NCBI GenBank assembly: GCA_016868315.1
Contig: VGHE01000004.1
Span: forward strand, 1 to 64,000
Reading direction: 5' to 3'
DNA: 64,000 nt
Source: Betaproteobacteria bacterium
Lineage (GTDB): Bacteria; Bdellovibrionota_B; Oligoflexia; Silvanigrellales; Silvanigrellaceae
The position numbers and the translations under genes are program-made. Position 1 is the stretch's first letter. Every line of letters begins with the position of its first letter. The notes beneath the pieces are model-generated. The model was given only the letters and a program-made list of their open reading frames with translations, was not told the DNA's origin and did no database searches. Positions 43,769-52,908 of this stretch are shown one piece after another.

Positions 43769-45916
43769 TCAGGTCGACAAACTCATGGTGAACACACTAC
43801 CACGAGGCTGATTGGGGGCTACCCTCAACTGTCCACCATGCTCGTGGACAATTTGCTGCACAATCACAAGCCCCAGCCCCGTTCCTGTGCGTTTGGTGCT
43901 GAAATAGGGTTCAAAAATCCTATCGCGCACTGACTCTGGAACTCCTGAGCCCCAGTCGAGCACAGAAATCTCTAATGTCCCAGACTCGAGCGCCGCAGAA
44001 CCGGCACGGATGACAACCTCGCGAGCATCTGCAACAGCAGCGGACGCAGAGATCGCATTCGAGAGGAGATTAATGAGGGCACGACCAATCTGTTCCGGAT
44101 CGAATTTCACAAGGAAAGATTCAATAAGTCGACCTGGAATGAGGGTTTGATAGGAACCTTGTTCTCTATCCCAGTATTCGATTGCGATTGAAACCTGTTC
44201 GGGATTTTCAGAGAATGCAGCGGCCGCAAAGCGGAGCGTGTCAAGGATATTAGCTTGCTGCATGCGTGCACCAGGCATACGTGCCACCGAGACAAACTCA
44301 TCTACGAGACGCTTGATCGTGTCAGAGGACTGCACAATAACTCCCAGGCTCTCTTTCAAGACATCACGATCCTGACCCTCCATGCGCCCGAGGAGACGCC
44401 TTTCAAGACGCTGTGCGCCAAGCTTGATGGGGGTCAGTGGATTTTTGATCTCGTGTGCAACCTTGCGAGCTACCTCACGCCACGCAGCCGAGCGCTGGGC
44501 TCGTGCAATATGTGTGACGTCTTCGGCAATGACCAAAATAGCTCTTTCGCCGTTGGGTTTAGTGAGCGCAATTGCAGCGACAACCAGCTGAAAGTCAGCG
44601 AGACCAAGGCGGCCGGAATATTCTCCCTCCACGCGTCGCTCTCCCCTCTCAAGGAGCGGCATAAGTAGAGGCTTGAGCCAGCGAAGATAAAAATCCGAGG
44701 GCAACACTTCTGCCAATGTCAGCCCCTGGGTGTCTGCCGCCCGGAATGAAAACAAACGCTCTGCTGCCGGATTGCACGACTCAAGTTTAAGCTCATTGTC
44801 CATCGAGAAGACAGCTGCCTGAATCTCCTTCAAGACAGATGCATAGTAATCTGTCTTCTCGGACAACTGTGCAGCTTTGAATTCAAGCTCAGCCGCCGAA
44901 GCACGAGCGCGCCCCTGGGCGTCGCGCAAATCACCGACCATCGATCTGAAACTCCGCGCCAACTGACCCAGTTCATCATCGGAGACGACGTCATCGATGT
45001 TCACATCATAATTGCCCTGAGCGACAGAATTGGTTGCATGCGCAAGGGTCTGCAAAGGTCCTGTGAGTTCCCGTGCGATGGTTACGCCCAACCAGAGCGC
45101 AGAGAAGATGAGCAAAACTGTGAGAGCTCCCAACAAAATATAGTAGCTCAGGCGTACAAGTTCGACTCCCGGATGCGCTTCCGCAAGTTCTTGGTTGAGC
45201 AGAGCCCACTGAGCTTGAAACGACGGTGGAGACACGTGTCCAACAAAATAATCTCCTTGGCGCGCAGCGAACACATGCCGATCGGGACTCAAGCGCAGCG
45301 CCACAGCTGTCGCCGAAAGACCGCCAGACTCCGCATCGAGACGGGCGTGAATCTGGCTTTTCAGAGCAACGTGCTCCTGCTTGATCTGTGATTTGTCGCG
45401 AGCCGTGCGTTCAACGGGTACAACGAAGTCAAAGTTGCTTGGAGTGTCCAAGCTGCGCACCTGATGATTGAGCAGCTCAATCATTTTGTCGCGATAAACA
45501 TTTTCTGACTTAAAGCTCTGAGCTGCAGTTTCAGCGATGCTGGGTGGCATCCAGTTCTCAAATCGAACATTCACAAACTTGGTGGAGATATAGAGAAGAA
45601 TCAGGGTCGGAACGAGCGAGAAAAACAGAAACAAGGTCACAAGTCGAGTGCGCAGGGAACTCCCGAAAACTGCCCGCTGCCTTTCGACAACAAGCTTCAC
45701 TGCATTCCTGAAGCTCAAAAAGATGAGGACAAAGGCCAAAACGGCATTGAGGTTGACGATACTGAAAAACAAAATCACCGAAAGAAAAGTTTGATTTTGC
45801 AGAATGTGAGTCAGGCCATCAAAGATTTTGGTTTCAAGCCAGGTTCCAACAACAAACAATGCGAGAACAAAAAATAACCCCGTTGCAAGACCAATCACAC
45901 GAGCCCGGTTTTTCAT
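43769..45916 (-). CDS. ntrY: Sensor histidine kinase, NtrY type
   Basis: Membrane sensor for the adjacent NtrX. 715 residues with two N-terminal membrane helices (about 8-27 and 40-65), a third near 85-110, a periplasmic sensor region, a fourth helix near 260-285, HAMP (about 285-340), and PAS (about 365-470). The HisKA motif is AHEIKNPLTPIKL, and the ATPase N and G boxes are INLLSNAISAS and GTGLGLVIVQQI. The size and multi-span N-terminus match NtrY. The signal is probably redox or nitrogen related by family analogy only. Confidence 0.9.
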   Translation of the reverse strand: MKNRARVIGLATGLFFVLALFVVGTWLETKIFDGLTHILQNQTFLSVILFFSIVNLNAVLAFVLIFLSFRNAVKLVVERQRAVFGSSLRTRLVTLFLFFSLVPTLILLYISTKFVNVRFENWMPPSIAETAAQSFKSENVYRDKMIELLNHQVRSLDTPSNFDFVVPVERTARDKSQIKQEHVALKSQIHARLDAESGGLSATAVALRLSPDRHVFAARQGDYFVGHVSPPSFQAQWALLNQELAEAHPGVELVRLSYYILLGALTVLLIFSALWLGVTIARELTGPLQTLAHATNSVAQGNYDVNIDDVVSDDELGQLARSFRSMVGDLRDAQGRARASAAELEFKAAQLSEKTDYYASVLKEIQAAVFSMDNELKLESCNPAAERLFSFRAADTQGLTLAEVLPSDFYLRWLKPLLMPLLERGERRVEGEYSGRLGLADFQLVVAAIALTKPNGERAILVIAEDVTHIARAQRSAAWREVARKVAHEIKNPLTPIKLGAQRLERRLLGRMEGQDRDVLKESLGVIVQSSDTIKRLVDEFVSVARMPGARMQQANILDTLRFAAAAFSENPEQVSIAIEYWDREQGSYQTLIPGRLIESFLVKFDPEQIGRALINLLSNAISASAAVADAREVVIRAGSAALESGTLEISVLDWGSGVPESVRDRIFEPYFSTKRTGTGLGLVIVQQIVHEHGGQLRVAPNQPRGSVFTMSLST

Positions 45917-45946
45917 ACGTGCACTCCGTGGCCTTCAGTTGTTTTC

Positions 45947-46465
45947 CTACGCAAACGGAAGCAGACGCACGTCGGTGAACTCAGGTCGCTGAGCCAAGAT
46001 CTCAGCGCTTGGGCAACCCGATGCAGCCCGCAGAGGTTCGGGAAGGTTGATGGGGCGCGCATCTCTAAGATCAACGGCCACGAGCCGCAGCTGTGCAAAG
46101 AAACAAGCGCGGCCTGCTGTAGTAAAAAAGTCCTGTTCGACGGTGAGATTATCTTGCGCCGGCGGCTCGACGACGATCTTCTGAAAAACCTTGAGACTGC
46201 TTTTTCTCAGGGCGACCAAACGTGTCAAAACAAAGACTCTCTGTCCAAACACAAGTGGCCGCAGATATTTTGAATTCAACTCTGCCACCACAAATGCAAC
46301 GCCATCTTTCAGACACTGTTCGAATGGAACGCCAATTTCACGCATAGCCTGACATCGTGCACGCTCCAAATATCTGAGATAGTTGGGGTGGTGAACGACA
46401 CCTCCCCCATCGATGTCCTCAAACTGGACGTCTACGGCGAACTGGGATGTGAAGTTCCAACGCAT
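45947..46465 (-). CDS. Acyl-CoA thioesterase, YbgC/4HBT family
   Basis: Hot-dog-fold thioesterase hydrolysing acyl-CoA esters. The N-terminal active-site region VQFEDIDGGGVVHHPNYLRYLERAR matches the YbgC pattern (D-x-D-x-x-G-V-V-x-H-x-N-Y-L), read here as DIDGGGVVHHPNYL. 172 residues; the last 30 or so are an extension. YbgC usually sits with tol-pal, which is not the case here. Divergent from the cysteine-cluster gene, with start codons about 20 bases apart. Confidence 0.88.
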   Translation of the reverse strand: MRWNFTSQFAVDVQFEDIDGGGVVHHPNYLRYLERARCQAMREIGVPFEQCLKDGVAFVVAELNSKYLRPLVFGQRVFVLTRLVALRKSSLKVFQKIVVEPPAQDNLTVEQDFFTTAGRACFFAQLRLVAVDLRDARPINLPEPLRAASGCPSAEILAQRPEFTDVRLLPFA

Positions 46466-46487
46466 GAGTGGTTCCTTGTTCGGGGCA

Positions 46488-47276
46488 ATGACAATGAATT
46501 TTGTAAAGGCATTGGAGTGCTTACTACCAGTCGTCGACGCCGTCCATGCGCGCTGGGTGACCGACCGTGATGCGATGCACGCAAATCACAGCGCACATCC
46601 TGAAGCACCGCGCGTCACCTGCACAAAAGGTTGCGGCGCCTGCTGCCATTTCCCCGTGATCCCGGCAACCGCCGGGGAGGCATTTATTGTCCTGGCGCGA
46701 TTGCTTGCCGAGGGCGAGAGTCTCGAAAACCTGCGGAGCAAATTCATACCCTATGCAAGCCGATATCTTGAGCACGCGCGCCGCAACGGATCATTACCAC
46801 TCACCGACGAGCAACAACGCCTTTTCCTGAGCGAAAAGCTCCCTTGCCCCCTGTTCGTTTCGACACCTGAAGCTGGTCCTCTCGGTGGGCACTGCGGCAT
46901 TTTTAATGCGAGACCTTTCATTTGCGATTTCTATCATAGCCTTGAATCGCCTGAGCTTTGTCTGCTCAAAAGACCGCACGCGTCCTACTCCGACATCACG
47001 GAGCGCGGACATGAGGCGCTCGATACCCTCCGCCACGAGGAACGCCGCATTTTCGGCAGAAGCACGCTGGGGCATCTGCCTTTGCTCCTTGCCGCGCTGC
47101 TCACGGAGGATGGCATGAACACCTTTCTCACCGTCGTTAAGCCCTCTGCAGAAGAGGAAAATATTCAAGATATTGAGGATTTCGGTCTCTACATGGAGCT
47201 CATTGGCTGCCTCGGTTACCGCTGGGGTGAAGGAGAATGGGACTCGCTTGCCAAAGCGCAGTCTGAAGTGCTTTAG
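46488..47276 (+). CDS. YkgJ-family cysteine-cluster protein
   Basis: Putative zinc- or iron-binding protein of the UPF0153/YkgJ family. The cysteine pattern CTKGCGACCHFPV, then LPCPLF, CGIFNARPFICDFYH and a later single Cys fits the family (CxxxCxxCC...C...C). About 262 residues from ATG 46488; ATG 46494 is equally likely. The open frame extends upstream past the divergent ybgC start and is not used. Biochemical role unknown; often proposed as a metal-cluster protein. Confidence 0.83.
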   Translation: MTMNFVKALECLLPVVDAVHARWVTDRDAMHANHSAHPEAPRVTCTKGCGACCHFPVIPATAGEAFIVLARLLAEGESLENLRSKFIPYASRYLEHARRNGSLPLTDEQQRLFLSEKLPCPLFVSTPEAGPLGGHCGIFNARPFICDFYHSLESPELCLLKRPHASYSDITERGHEALDTLRHEERRIFGRSTLGHLPLLLAALLTEDGMNTFLTVVKPSAEEENIQDIEDFGLYMELIGCLGYRWGEGEWDSLAKAQSEVL

Positions 47277-47311
47277 TCCTGGATACATTTGCTTTGGAAG
47301 GAGCAGACAAT

Positions 47312-48319
47312 ATGGGTCATAAACAGACGGTCACACTGATTCCCGGCGACGGAATTGGACCTGAAATCAGCGCAGCGGTCACGAAAATACTTGCAGCTAG
47401 CGGCGCTGAAATCGATTGGGATACACATGAAGGTGGTGAGGCAAGCGCGCTGGCTGGCAAGGGCGTAATGCCCGATGCGACTATCCAGTCAATAGCAACA
47501 AACAAGATCTCGCTCAAAGGACCAACGACGACTCCCACAGGCGGGGGGCACCAGAGTGCGAACGTGACGCTGCGAAAGCGGCTTGACCTCTATGCAAACG
47601 TGCGCCCAGCGAAGAGTCTTCCTGGCTACAAAACACGTTTCGACAATATCGATATGATTATCGTTCGCGAGAACACGGAAGACACATACGCAGGTGTGGA
47701 ACACATGGTTGCACCCAACGTGGCACAGTGCCTGAAAGTCATTACCTGGGAGGGCAGCGAGCGCGTCGCGAAGTGCGCTTTTGAGATGGCTCGTAAGCTC
47801 AAAAGAAAACGGGTGACGTGTGTGCACAAAGCCAACATCCATAAGCTCAGCGACGGGCTGTTCCTCAAGGCGCATGAACATGTCGCAAAGGAATTTCCAG
47901 ATCTGACCTTCGATAGCATCATTGTGGATAACCTGTGTATGCAGCTTGTCACACGCCCAGAAGAATTCGATGTCTTGGTTTTGCCCAATTTGTATGGAGA
48001 TATCGTTTCCGACTTGTGCGCTGGTCTTGTTGGCGGACTTGGTGTTGCTCCGGGAGCGAACATCGGTTCAACGGGCGCTGTGTTTGAGGCCGTTCACGGT
48101 TCTGCACCCGACATTGCGGGAAAAGGTCTGGCGAATCCCACAGCACTTCTTTTGTCTGCAGTGATGATGTTACAGCACATGGGCGAACTCCAGAAAGCTG
48201 AGCGGATTGAAAAGGCCCTGCATGCTGTTCTTGCTGAAGGAAAACATCTGACCCGCGATCTCAAGGGAGCAGCAAGTACGATGCAATTCGCCGACGCAAT
48301 CATCGCAAAAATGAACTGA
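47312..48319 (+). CDS. Isocitrate dehydrogenase, NAD-type catalytic domain
   Basis: Oxidative decarboxylation of isocitrate to 2-oxoglutarate. From ATG 47312 (AAGGAG eight bases upstream) 335 residues. It has LIPGDGIGPEIS, the substrate segment QSANVTLRKRLDLYANVRP (NVTLRKRLDLYANVRP), RENTEDTYAGVEH and a conserved Asp-rich metal site. The cofactor loop reads HGSAPDIAGK: Asp-Ile at the positions that are Lys-Tyr in NADP enzymes, indicating NAD use. The protein stops where Thermus/Rickettsia-type enzymes continue into an extra C-terminal domain. That domain is encoded by the next gene, 19 bases on. Confidence 0.92.
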   Translation: MGHKQTVTLIPGDGIGPEISAAVTKILAASGAEIDWDTHEGGEASALAGKGVMPDATIQSIATNKISLKGPTTTPTGGGHQSANVTLRKRLDLYANVRPAKSLPGYKTRFDNIDMIIVRENTEDTYAGVEHMVAPNVAQCLKVITWEGSERVAKCAFEMARKLKRKRVTCVHKANIHKLSDGLFLKAHEHVAKEFPDLTFDSIIVDNLCMQLVTRPEEFDVLVLPNLYGDIVSDLCAGLVGGLGVAPGANIGSTGAVFEAVHGSAPDIAGKGLANPTALLLSAVMMLQHMGELQKAERIEKALHAVLAEGKHLTRDLKGAASTMQFADAIIAKMN

Positions 48320-48338
48320 ACACAGAAGGAGTGAGACA

Positions 48339-48665
48339 ATGAGCTCAACCACAGACAATCGTCTTCTGGCTGGAATTGATATTTTCGTTGAAGCACCTTT
48401 CAGCGTTCAACTTCCGAAACAAATTGGAACAATGAAACTGGAACACATCGCAAGTCGTGGCACCAAACTGAAGGGCAGTGAACTCGAGAAAAGAATACTC
48501 GATGTCCATTGGCTCTGCGCACGCTACGTCTTTGAAGGCCAGCGCCCCCTCAACACTGAGACGGAAGCAAATATCCTTCAGGTTATCCAGAGCATCGGCA
48601 GTCAATACAAATGGTCAAGCGTGATCAAGCTCTATACGCTTGACGGTAAACCACAGTATTCCTGA
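48339..48665 (+). CDS. Stand-alone isocitrate dehydrogenase C-terminal-domain protein
   Basis: 108 residues beginning at ATG 48339, with AAGGAG about seven bases upstream. The sequence GIDIFVEAPF, then MKLEHIASRGTKLKG, a Trp/Cys/Arg region (DVHWLCARYVFEG) and WSSVIKLYTLDGKPQYS follows the layout of the C-terminal region fused to isocitrate dehydrogenase in Thermus/Rickettsia-type enzymes. Here it is a separate gene after a complete stop codon (TGA at 48317) and its own ribosome site. It is not a simple frameshift, since the upstream frame is closed and a new start is well formed. Role inferred: subunit or regulator of the preceding enzyme. Confidence 0.75.
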   Translation: MSSTTDNRLLAGIDIFVEAPFSVQLPKQIGTMKLEHIASRGTKLKGSELEKRILDVHWLCARYVFEGQRPLNTETEANILQVIQSIGSQYKWSSVIKLYTLDGKPQYS

Positions 48666-48677
48666 GCATAAGCTCCG

Positions 48678-48732
48678 AAACAGAAACAGGCTCACGGTCA
48701 TGATGAACACGACCGTGAGCCTGTTTCTGTTT
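48678..48732. terminator. Bidirectional terminator between the two isocitrate dehydrogenases
   Basis: A perfect 22-bp stem (48678-48699 with 48711-48732) with an 11-base loop, flanked by T-rich stem ends on both strands. It lies 12 bases after the plus-strand domain gene and 10 bases after the minus-strand icd stop, and would end transcription in both directions. Confidence 0.9.
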
Positions 48733-48742
48733 GCGGTTTCAA

Positions 48743-49975
48743 TTACATGTGTGCGCAGATCGCTTTGGCAAACTCGCTGCACTTGACTTCTTTGGCTCCT
48801 GCAAGCTGACGAGCAAAATCGTAGGTCACGACTTTGTCTTGAAGAGTCGCCTCAAATGCCTTTTCGATCAGAGTACAGACTTCCTTCCAGCCCATGTACT
48901 CAAACATCATAACACCGCTGAGGATAACACTTCCGGGATTTACTTTGTCTTGGCCTGCATACTTTGGTGCTGTCCCGTGTGTTGCTTCAAAGACCGCGAA
49001 GCCGTCGCCGATATTTGCACCCGGGGCAATACCCAAACCACCCACCTGAGCAGCAAGAGCATCGGAGAGGTAATCACCGTTGAGATTGGTTGTGGCCAAA
49101 ACATCGTATTCATCCGGACGAAGCAACGCCTGCTGGAACATGTTGTCAGCAATGGCATCCTTGATCAGAATTTTTCCGGGTGGCACCTGGCCCTGGCACT
49201 CGTCCCAGGTAACGCAGAAGTCACGGAACTCTTCCTTTGCCACTGCATAGCCCCAATCACGGAAGGCACCTTCGGTGAATTTCATGATGTTGCCCTTGTG
49301 CACGAGAGTCACGCTCTTGCGTTTGTTCTCAATCGCATACTGGATAGCTGCGCGCACAAGACGCTTCGAACCAAATTCACTGACAGGCTTAATTCCCAAT
49401 CCGGAATCTTCACGGACAGTTTTGTTGAAAGCCGTTTTCAAGAAATCTCTGAGCTTGAGTGCTTCTGGAGTTCCAGATTTGAATTCGATTCCGGCGTAAA
49501 TGTCTTCCGTGTTTTCGCGAAAGATAACCATGTTGACTTTGTTGGGTTCACGCACAGGAGCAGGCACATTCGGATACCATTTGACCGGGCGCACGCATTG
49601 ATAAAGATCGAGTGTCTGGCGCAGAGTTACATTAAGGCTGCGAATGCCTCCACCGACAGGCGTGGTCAGGGGTCCTTTTATTGAAACCCGAAAATCGCGC
49701 AGAGCATCGACGGTCTCCTGGGGCAACCAGTCGTTGTATTTCTGGAACGAGGCCTCGCCTGCGGGAACCTCCATCCAATGCACCTTGCGCTTGCCACCAT
49801 AAGCCTTTGCCACTGCAGCATCGAAGACCATTTGGCTTGCAGCCCAGATATCAGGACCAGTGCCGTCGCCACGGATGAAGGGAATGATTGGCTCAGAGGG
49901 GACGGTCAGCTGTCCTTTGCTGTCCGCAGTGATTTTCTGACCCTGTGTGGGAACGCTAATCAACTTATAGGTCAT
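48743..49975 (-). CDS. icd: Isocitrate dehydrogenase, NADP-type
   Basis: Citric-acid-cycle enzyme of the E. coli type. From ATG 49975 (GGAAGGGG upstream) 410 residues. It shows [15 protein letters not shown], the substrate loop [20 protein letters not shown] (the regulatory Ser in IRSLNV), [10 protein letters not shown] and [13 protein letters not shown]. The cofactor loop [16 protein letters not shown] has the Lys-Tyr pair of NADP enzymes. It is convergent with a second, NAD-type enzyme, so the cell can make either reduced cofactor at this step. Its first 11 bases overlap the end of the pseudouridine synthase gene. Confidence 0.95.
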   Translation of the reverse strand: MTYKLISVPTQGQKITADSKGQLTVPSEPIIPFIRGDGTGPDIWAASQMVFDAAVAKAYGGKRKVHWMEVPAGEASFQKYNDWLPQETVDALRDFRVSIKGPLTTPVGGGIRSLNVTLRQTLDLYQCVRPVKWYPNVPAPVREPNKVNMVIFRENTEDIYAGIEFKSGTPEALKLRDFLKTAFNKTVREDSGLGIKPVSEFGSKRLVRAAIQYAIENKRKSVTLVHKGNIMKFTEGAFRDWGYAVAKEEFRDFCVTWDECQGQVPPGKILIKDAIADNMFQQALLRPDEYDVLATTNLNGDYLSDALAAQVGGLGIAPGANIGDGFAVFEATHGTAPKYAGQDKVNPGSVILSGVMMFEYMGWKEVCTLIEKAFEATLQDKVVTYDFARQLAGAKEVKCSEFAKAICAHM

Positions 49976-50942
49976 TGGATGCCCCTTCCTGTTCGAGGAG
50001 ATGTAAACATGCGCCAAAATCCTCAGGGAATGGCGCTTCAAAAACAAACGTCTGCCCGTCGGTATCGACCCACGACAAACTGACGGCATGAAGCATATGG
50101 CGCGTAGCGGCCTGCGCAAGGGGGTGGCCCACAACATTTGTGGCATATGTTTTGTCGCCCAACAAAGGCACGCCCAAAGCCTGCAAATGCACACGGATTT
50201 GATGGGTACGTCCGGTTTCCGGATGACACTCGATATGAGAGGATCGGCTCTTTGGAAATGTTTTCAAAACCTGAAAAAGGGTGCGAGCACTCTTGGCATC
50301 CTGCCCTCCACGTGGAGCGCGGCCGGTGCTGCCAACAACCGCAAAATAGGTATTCGTCCGTGTGGGGTCTTTCCGAATAGGCCAGTCAAGCACGCCGTGC
50401 AGCGACTTGGGAATTCCAAAACACAGTGCATGGTAGACCTTCTTCATTTTCCTTTCGAGGAAGAGTTTTTCAAGCCGCTGCTGTGCCGTTTTGGATTTTG
50501 CAATCAACATTACACCCGAGGTGTCTTTGTCGAGGCGATGAACCAGCATCAACTCAGTCTCGGAAAACTGTTCTGGGTATTGCGCTTTCAAAGCATGGAG
50601 CACAGTTTCATCGCTGCTGGTTAGAGTTGCCTGAGAAGGAATTCCAGCGGGCTTGTTGATGACGACGAAATCCGACTGATGCGAGATAATCTGAACTGGT
50701 ATCTTTTTAACCGAGCGCTCAGACAGCGACCTTGCCTCATCCCAGAACAGCTCGATGATGTCACCTGTTCGAACTTCCTTTTTGGCCAGAGTCACTCGGC
50801 GTTTGTTCAGATAAGCGCCACCCCGGTCGATAACAGATTTTATTTTTTTCCGCGATAAGCCGTCAAAGAGCGCAGCTGCTGCAACGTCAAATCGGGCTCC
50901 GTTGAGAGAGCCGGGTACCTGTGCTTTAATTTGCTCAACCAT
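49965..50942 (-). CDS. RluA-family pseudouridine synthase (RluC/RluD type)
   Basis: Isomerises specific uridines in 23S rRNA or tRNA. 325 residues: an N-terminal S4-like RNA-binding domain ([24 protein letters not shown], seen as [13 protein letters not shown]) then the catalytic domain. The catalytic Asp lies in [39 protein letters not shown] ([11 protein letters not shown]) follows. S4 plus this core fits RluC/RluD; the target uridines cannot be assigned. Confidence 0.93.
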   Translation of the reverse strand: MVEQIKAQVPGSLNGARFDVAAAALFDGLSRKKIKSVIDRGGAYLNKRRVTLAKKEVRTGDIIELFWDEARSLSERSVKKIPVQIISHQSDFVVINKPAGIPSQATLTSSDETVLHALKAQYPEQFSETELMLVHRLDKDTSGVMLIAKSKTAQQRLEKLFLERKMKKVYHALCFGIPKSLHGVLDWPIRKDPTRTNTYFAVVGSTGRAPRGGQDAKSARTLFQVLKTFPKSRSSHIECHPETGRTHQIRVHLQALGVPLLGDKTYATNVVGHPLAQAATRHMLHAVSLSWVDTDGQTFVFEAPFPEDFGACLHLLEQEGASNDL

Positions 50943-50974
50943 CTCAACGTCATCCTTATCGGTGGAGTACGGCT

Positions 50975-51814
50975 ATGCTGATGAAAAACAGGAACGCTCG
51001 CACCCTCTTCTGGATATTGAGCGTCGCATCGCTGCCCTCATCCATCGCCTGCGCCAGTTGGACTTCTACCACTTACCCTGGACCAAAACTCGATGGAAGT
51101 GAAGGTGTCACCTATTTTCTCGACAGCACCTTCAGTAATAAACGCGTGCACGTGCTCAAAATCGATCTGACTCACCGGGGAGTTAAACTCCGCGGTTCTG
51201 CAATGTCCGAGAAGGGTCTAACGCCTTCGGAGTTCAGCAAGAAGACGGGCTCAGTTGCTGCCATCAATGGCGACTTCTTCGATGGTCTACTTCAACCTAT
51301 TGGTCTCGCTGCAGGTACGGGTGAAGTGTGGCCAAAATCTGCGGACACAAATGAATGGTCGTTTCTAGCCTGCACGGATGACAACGACTGTATCATCGAA
51401 GAACACAACCGCGTTACCCCATGGCGGAAGGACTGGAGCACAGTGGTGGGCGGCTGGCAGATCTTGCTCGATCCAAATTTCGAGTGGACGTCGGCCTACG
51501 ACAAGTCATGTGGCGACTTCTGCACTATAGCTCATCCCCGAACAGCCGTTGGCCTCAGTGAAGACCGCAAAACAATGTGGTGGGTCATGGTTGAAGGGCG
51601 ACAGGGAACACTCACAGGTCTGACTCTCTCTGACACAGCCGGTGTCTTTAAACGCCTGGGTGCAGAATGGGCTCTCAATCTCGATGGTGGCGGTAGCTCG
51701 GGACTCATTCTGAATGGTAAGCGCATCAATGGCCGGCCACTAAATGAGCCTTTGGAAAGACGCGTTGCGAATTGTTTGGGCGTGCTCTTCACAGGTGAAT
51801 CGAACCAACCTTAA
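50975..51814 (+). CDS. Exported phosphodiester glycosidase-family protein (NAGPA-like)
   Basis: 279 residues with an N-terminal signal (FWILSVASLPSSIACA). An SIAC segment could be a weak lipobox. The NAGPA/DUF2233 fold is marked by AAINGDFFDG, AHPRTAVGLS and NLDGGGSSGLILNG, followed by the C-terminal ANCLGVLF strand. Family members include the lysosomal uncovering enzyme and bacterial wall-sugar phosphodiester hydrolases. The likely place is the periplasm, acting on envelope glycans. ATG 50975 follows GGAG. Its stop is one base from the stop of the convergent lipoprotein. Confidence 0.88.
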   Translation: MLMKNRNARTLFWILSVASLPSSIACASWTSTTYPGPKLDGSEGVTYFLDSTFSNKRVHVLKIDLTHRGVKLRGSAMSEKGLTPSEFSKKTGSVAAINGDFFDGLLQPIGLAAGTGEVWPKSADTNEWSFLACTDDNDCIIEEHNRVTPWRKDWSTVVGGWQILLDPNFEWTSAYDKSCGDFCTIAHPRTAVGLSEDRKTMWWVMVEGRQGTLTGLTLSDTAGVFKRLGAEWALNLDGGGSSGLILNGKRINGRPLNEPLERRVANCLGVLFTGESNQP

Positions 51815-51815
51815 A

Positions 51816-52901
51816 TCAGGGCGGCTCAGCCACGAGTGATTTAAGCTCCTTCGCATAGGAAGTCTTCTGATAGAAATCAGTTTGAGTCCCCGTGTCACCC
51901 TTAACCGCAATCTCGAGAAGCGCATTTTCAGTCGGATTAGCCACAAGCAATTTCTTATTGGTGCGCGCAATCATTCCGAATGGAATGAACCCCAGCACAT
52001 CCTTGCTTGAGAAAATTGTTTTGGCGTTCGTGAGAGTCGAGCCATCGAAGTCATAGCGGACGATTTTGGGCGTCCGGTTCGCCTCATCACCCGTGGAGTG
52101 CTGATAGAGTACAAAGATTTTGCCATCGGGCATCTGCACAAGATTGACTGGTTTGTGGTCTGAAGTCGTTTCGCCCGCGCCGTAATCAAATGCCTTGCAC
52201 GTGACGTTGCCAGCGCTGCTCGAAAGCACGAGCAGTTGTGCCTGCGTTCCGAAGGCCAGTGCTATAATCTGACTCTGCCCTCCCGCCTGAACCAAATACA
52301 TGCCGCTCAGTTTCCCGCTCAAGCAGCCCTGTGGAAGTGTAAAGTCCTGCCCACTCAGACCGCCTTCTTGATTAAACCGAATCGTCCTAATTCCAGTCTC
52401 AACCTGTGCATGCAGCACTCCGTTCTGAAATCCGCTCAGCATACTGCCAACGGGTGCATCTTTGAATTTATCGCGAATCGTACTCTGCGATCCCCAAGCT
52501 CGGTTCTTAACAAGACCCGTCTTGATATCGAGCGTGCCGAAGATCTCTTTGCCCGAACCTGGATTCACAAAATAAAGAAGTGTCGAGGCGTCTAGAAAGT
52601 GGAGAGCGGTGATTGGACCATAATCTACACCAGAAGAAACAAGATCGACCTGCAGACTCTGTCGACCCGCAGAGTCGAAACGCACGGCTACAGGCCCTGC
52701 GCCAGAGTCACGTGTAAGCCAAAAAGCAACAGGTGCCGACTCGGGTTGTTCGGTCACTGTGGGTGTGTGGGTCGGAGTCGCTGCAGTGTCTTTGCTTTCT
52801 TCTGAAGACTTGCCACACGACAAACCAACACTTAACAATCCCAGCGCACACAGCGTGGGTAAAAGAGTTCGCGCAATGCTGAAATCAGAAAGCATCTTCA
52901 T
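51816..52901 (-). CDS. Unrecognised lipoprotein
   Basis: Function not recognised. From ATG 52901 (TAGGAG five bases upstream) 361 residues. The signal peptide ends in VGLSC, a good lipobox. A Ser/Thr/Pro linker is followed by repeated blade-like beta segments (VRFDSAG, ALHFLDAST, IRFNQEGGL, IVRYDFDGST), suggesting a beta-propeller. Directly after it on the same strand comes a zinc-ribbon membrane protein (8 bases upstream). Confidence 0.7.
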   Translation of the reverse strand: MKMLSDFSIARTLLPTLCALGLLSVGLSCGKSSEESKDTAATPTHTPTVTEQPESAPVAFWLTRDSGAGPVAVRFDSAGRQSLQVDLVSSGVDYGPITALHFLDASTLLYFVNPGSGKEIFGTLDIKTGLVKNRAWGSQSTIRDKFKDAPVGSMLSGFQNGVLHAQVETGIRTIRFNQEGGLSGQDFTLPQGCLSGKLSGMYLVQAGGQSQIIALAFGTQAQLLVLSSSAGNVTCKAFDYGAGETTSDHKPVNLVQMPDGKIFVLYQHSTGDEANRTPKIVRYDFDGSTLTNAKTIFSSKDVLGFIPFGMIARTNKKLLVANPTENALLEIAVKGDTGTQTDFYQKTSYAKELKSLVAEPP

Positions 52902-52908
52902 GTGGCTC

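Noticed and set aside
48300-48345. Frameshift or sequencing error splitting one isocitrate dehydrogenase gene
   Set aside because: The first gene ends in a proper stop and the second has a well-placed AAGGAG site and ATG, so two genuine genes fit better. Kept as the main alternative to test.
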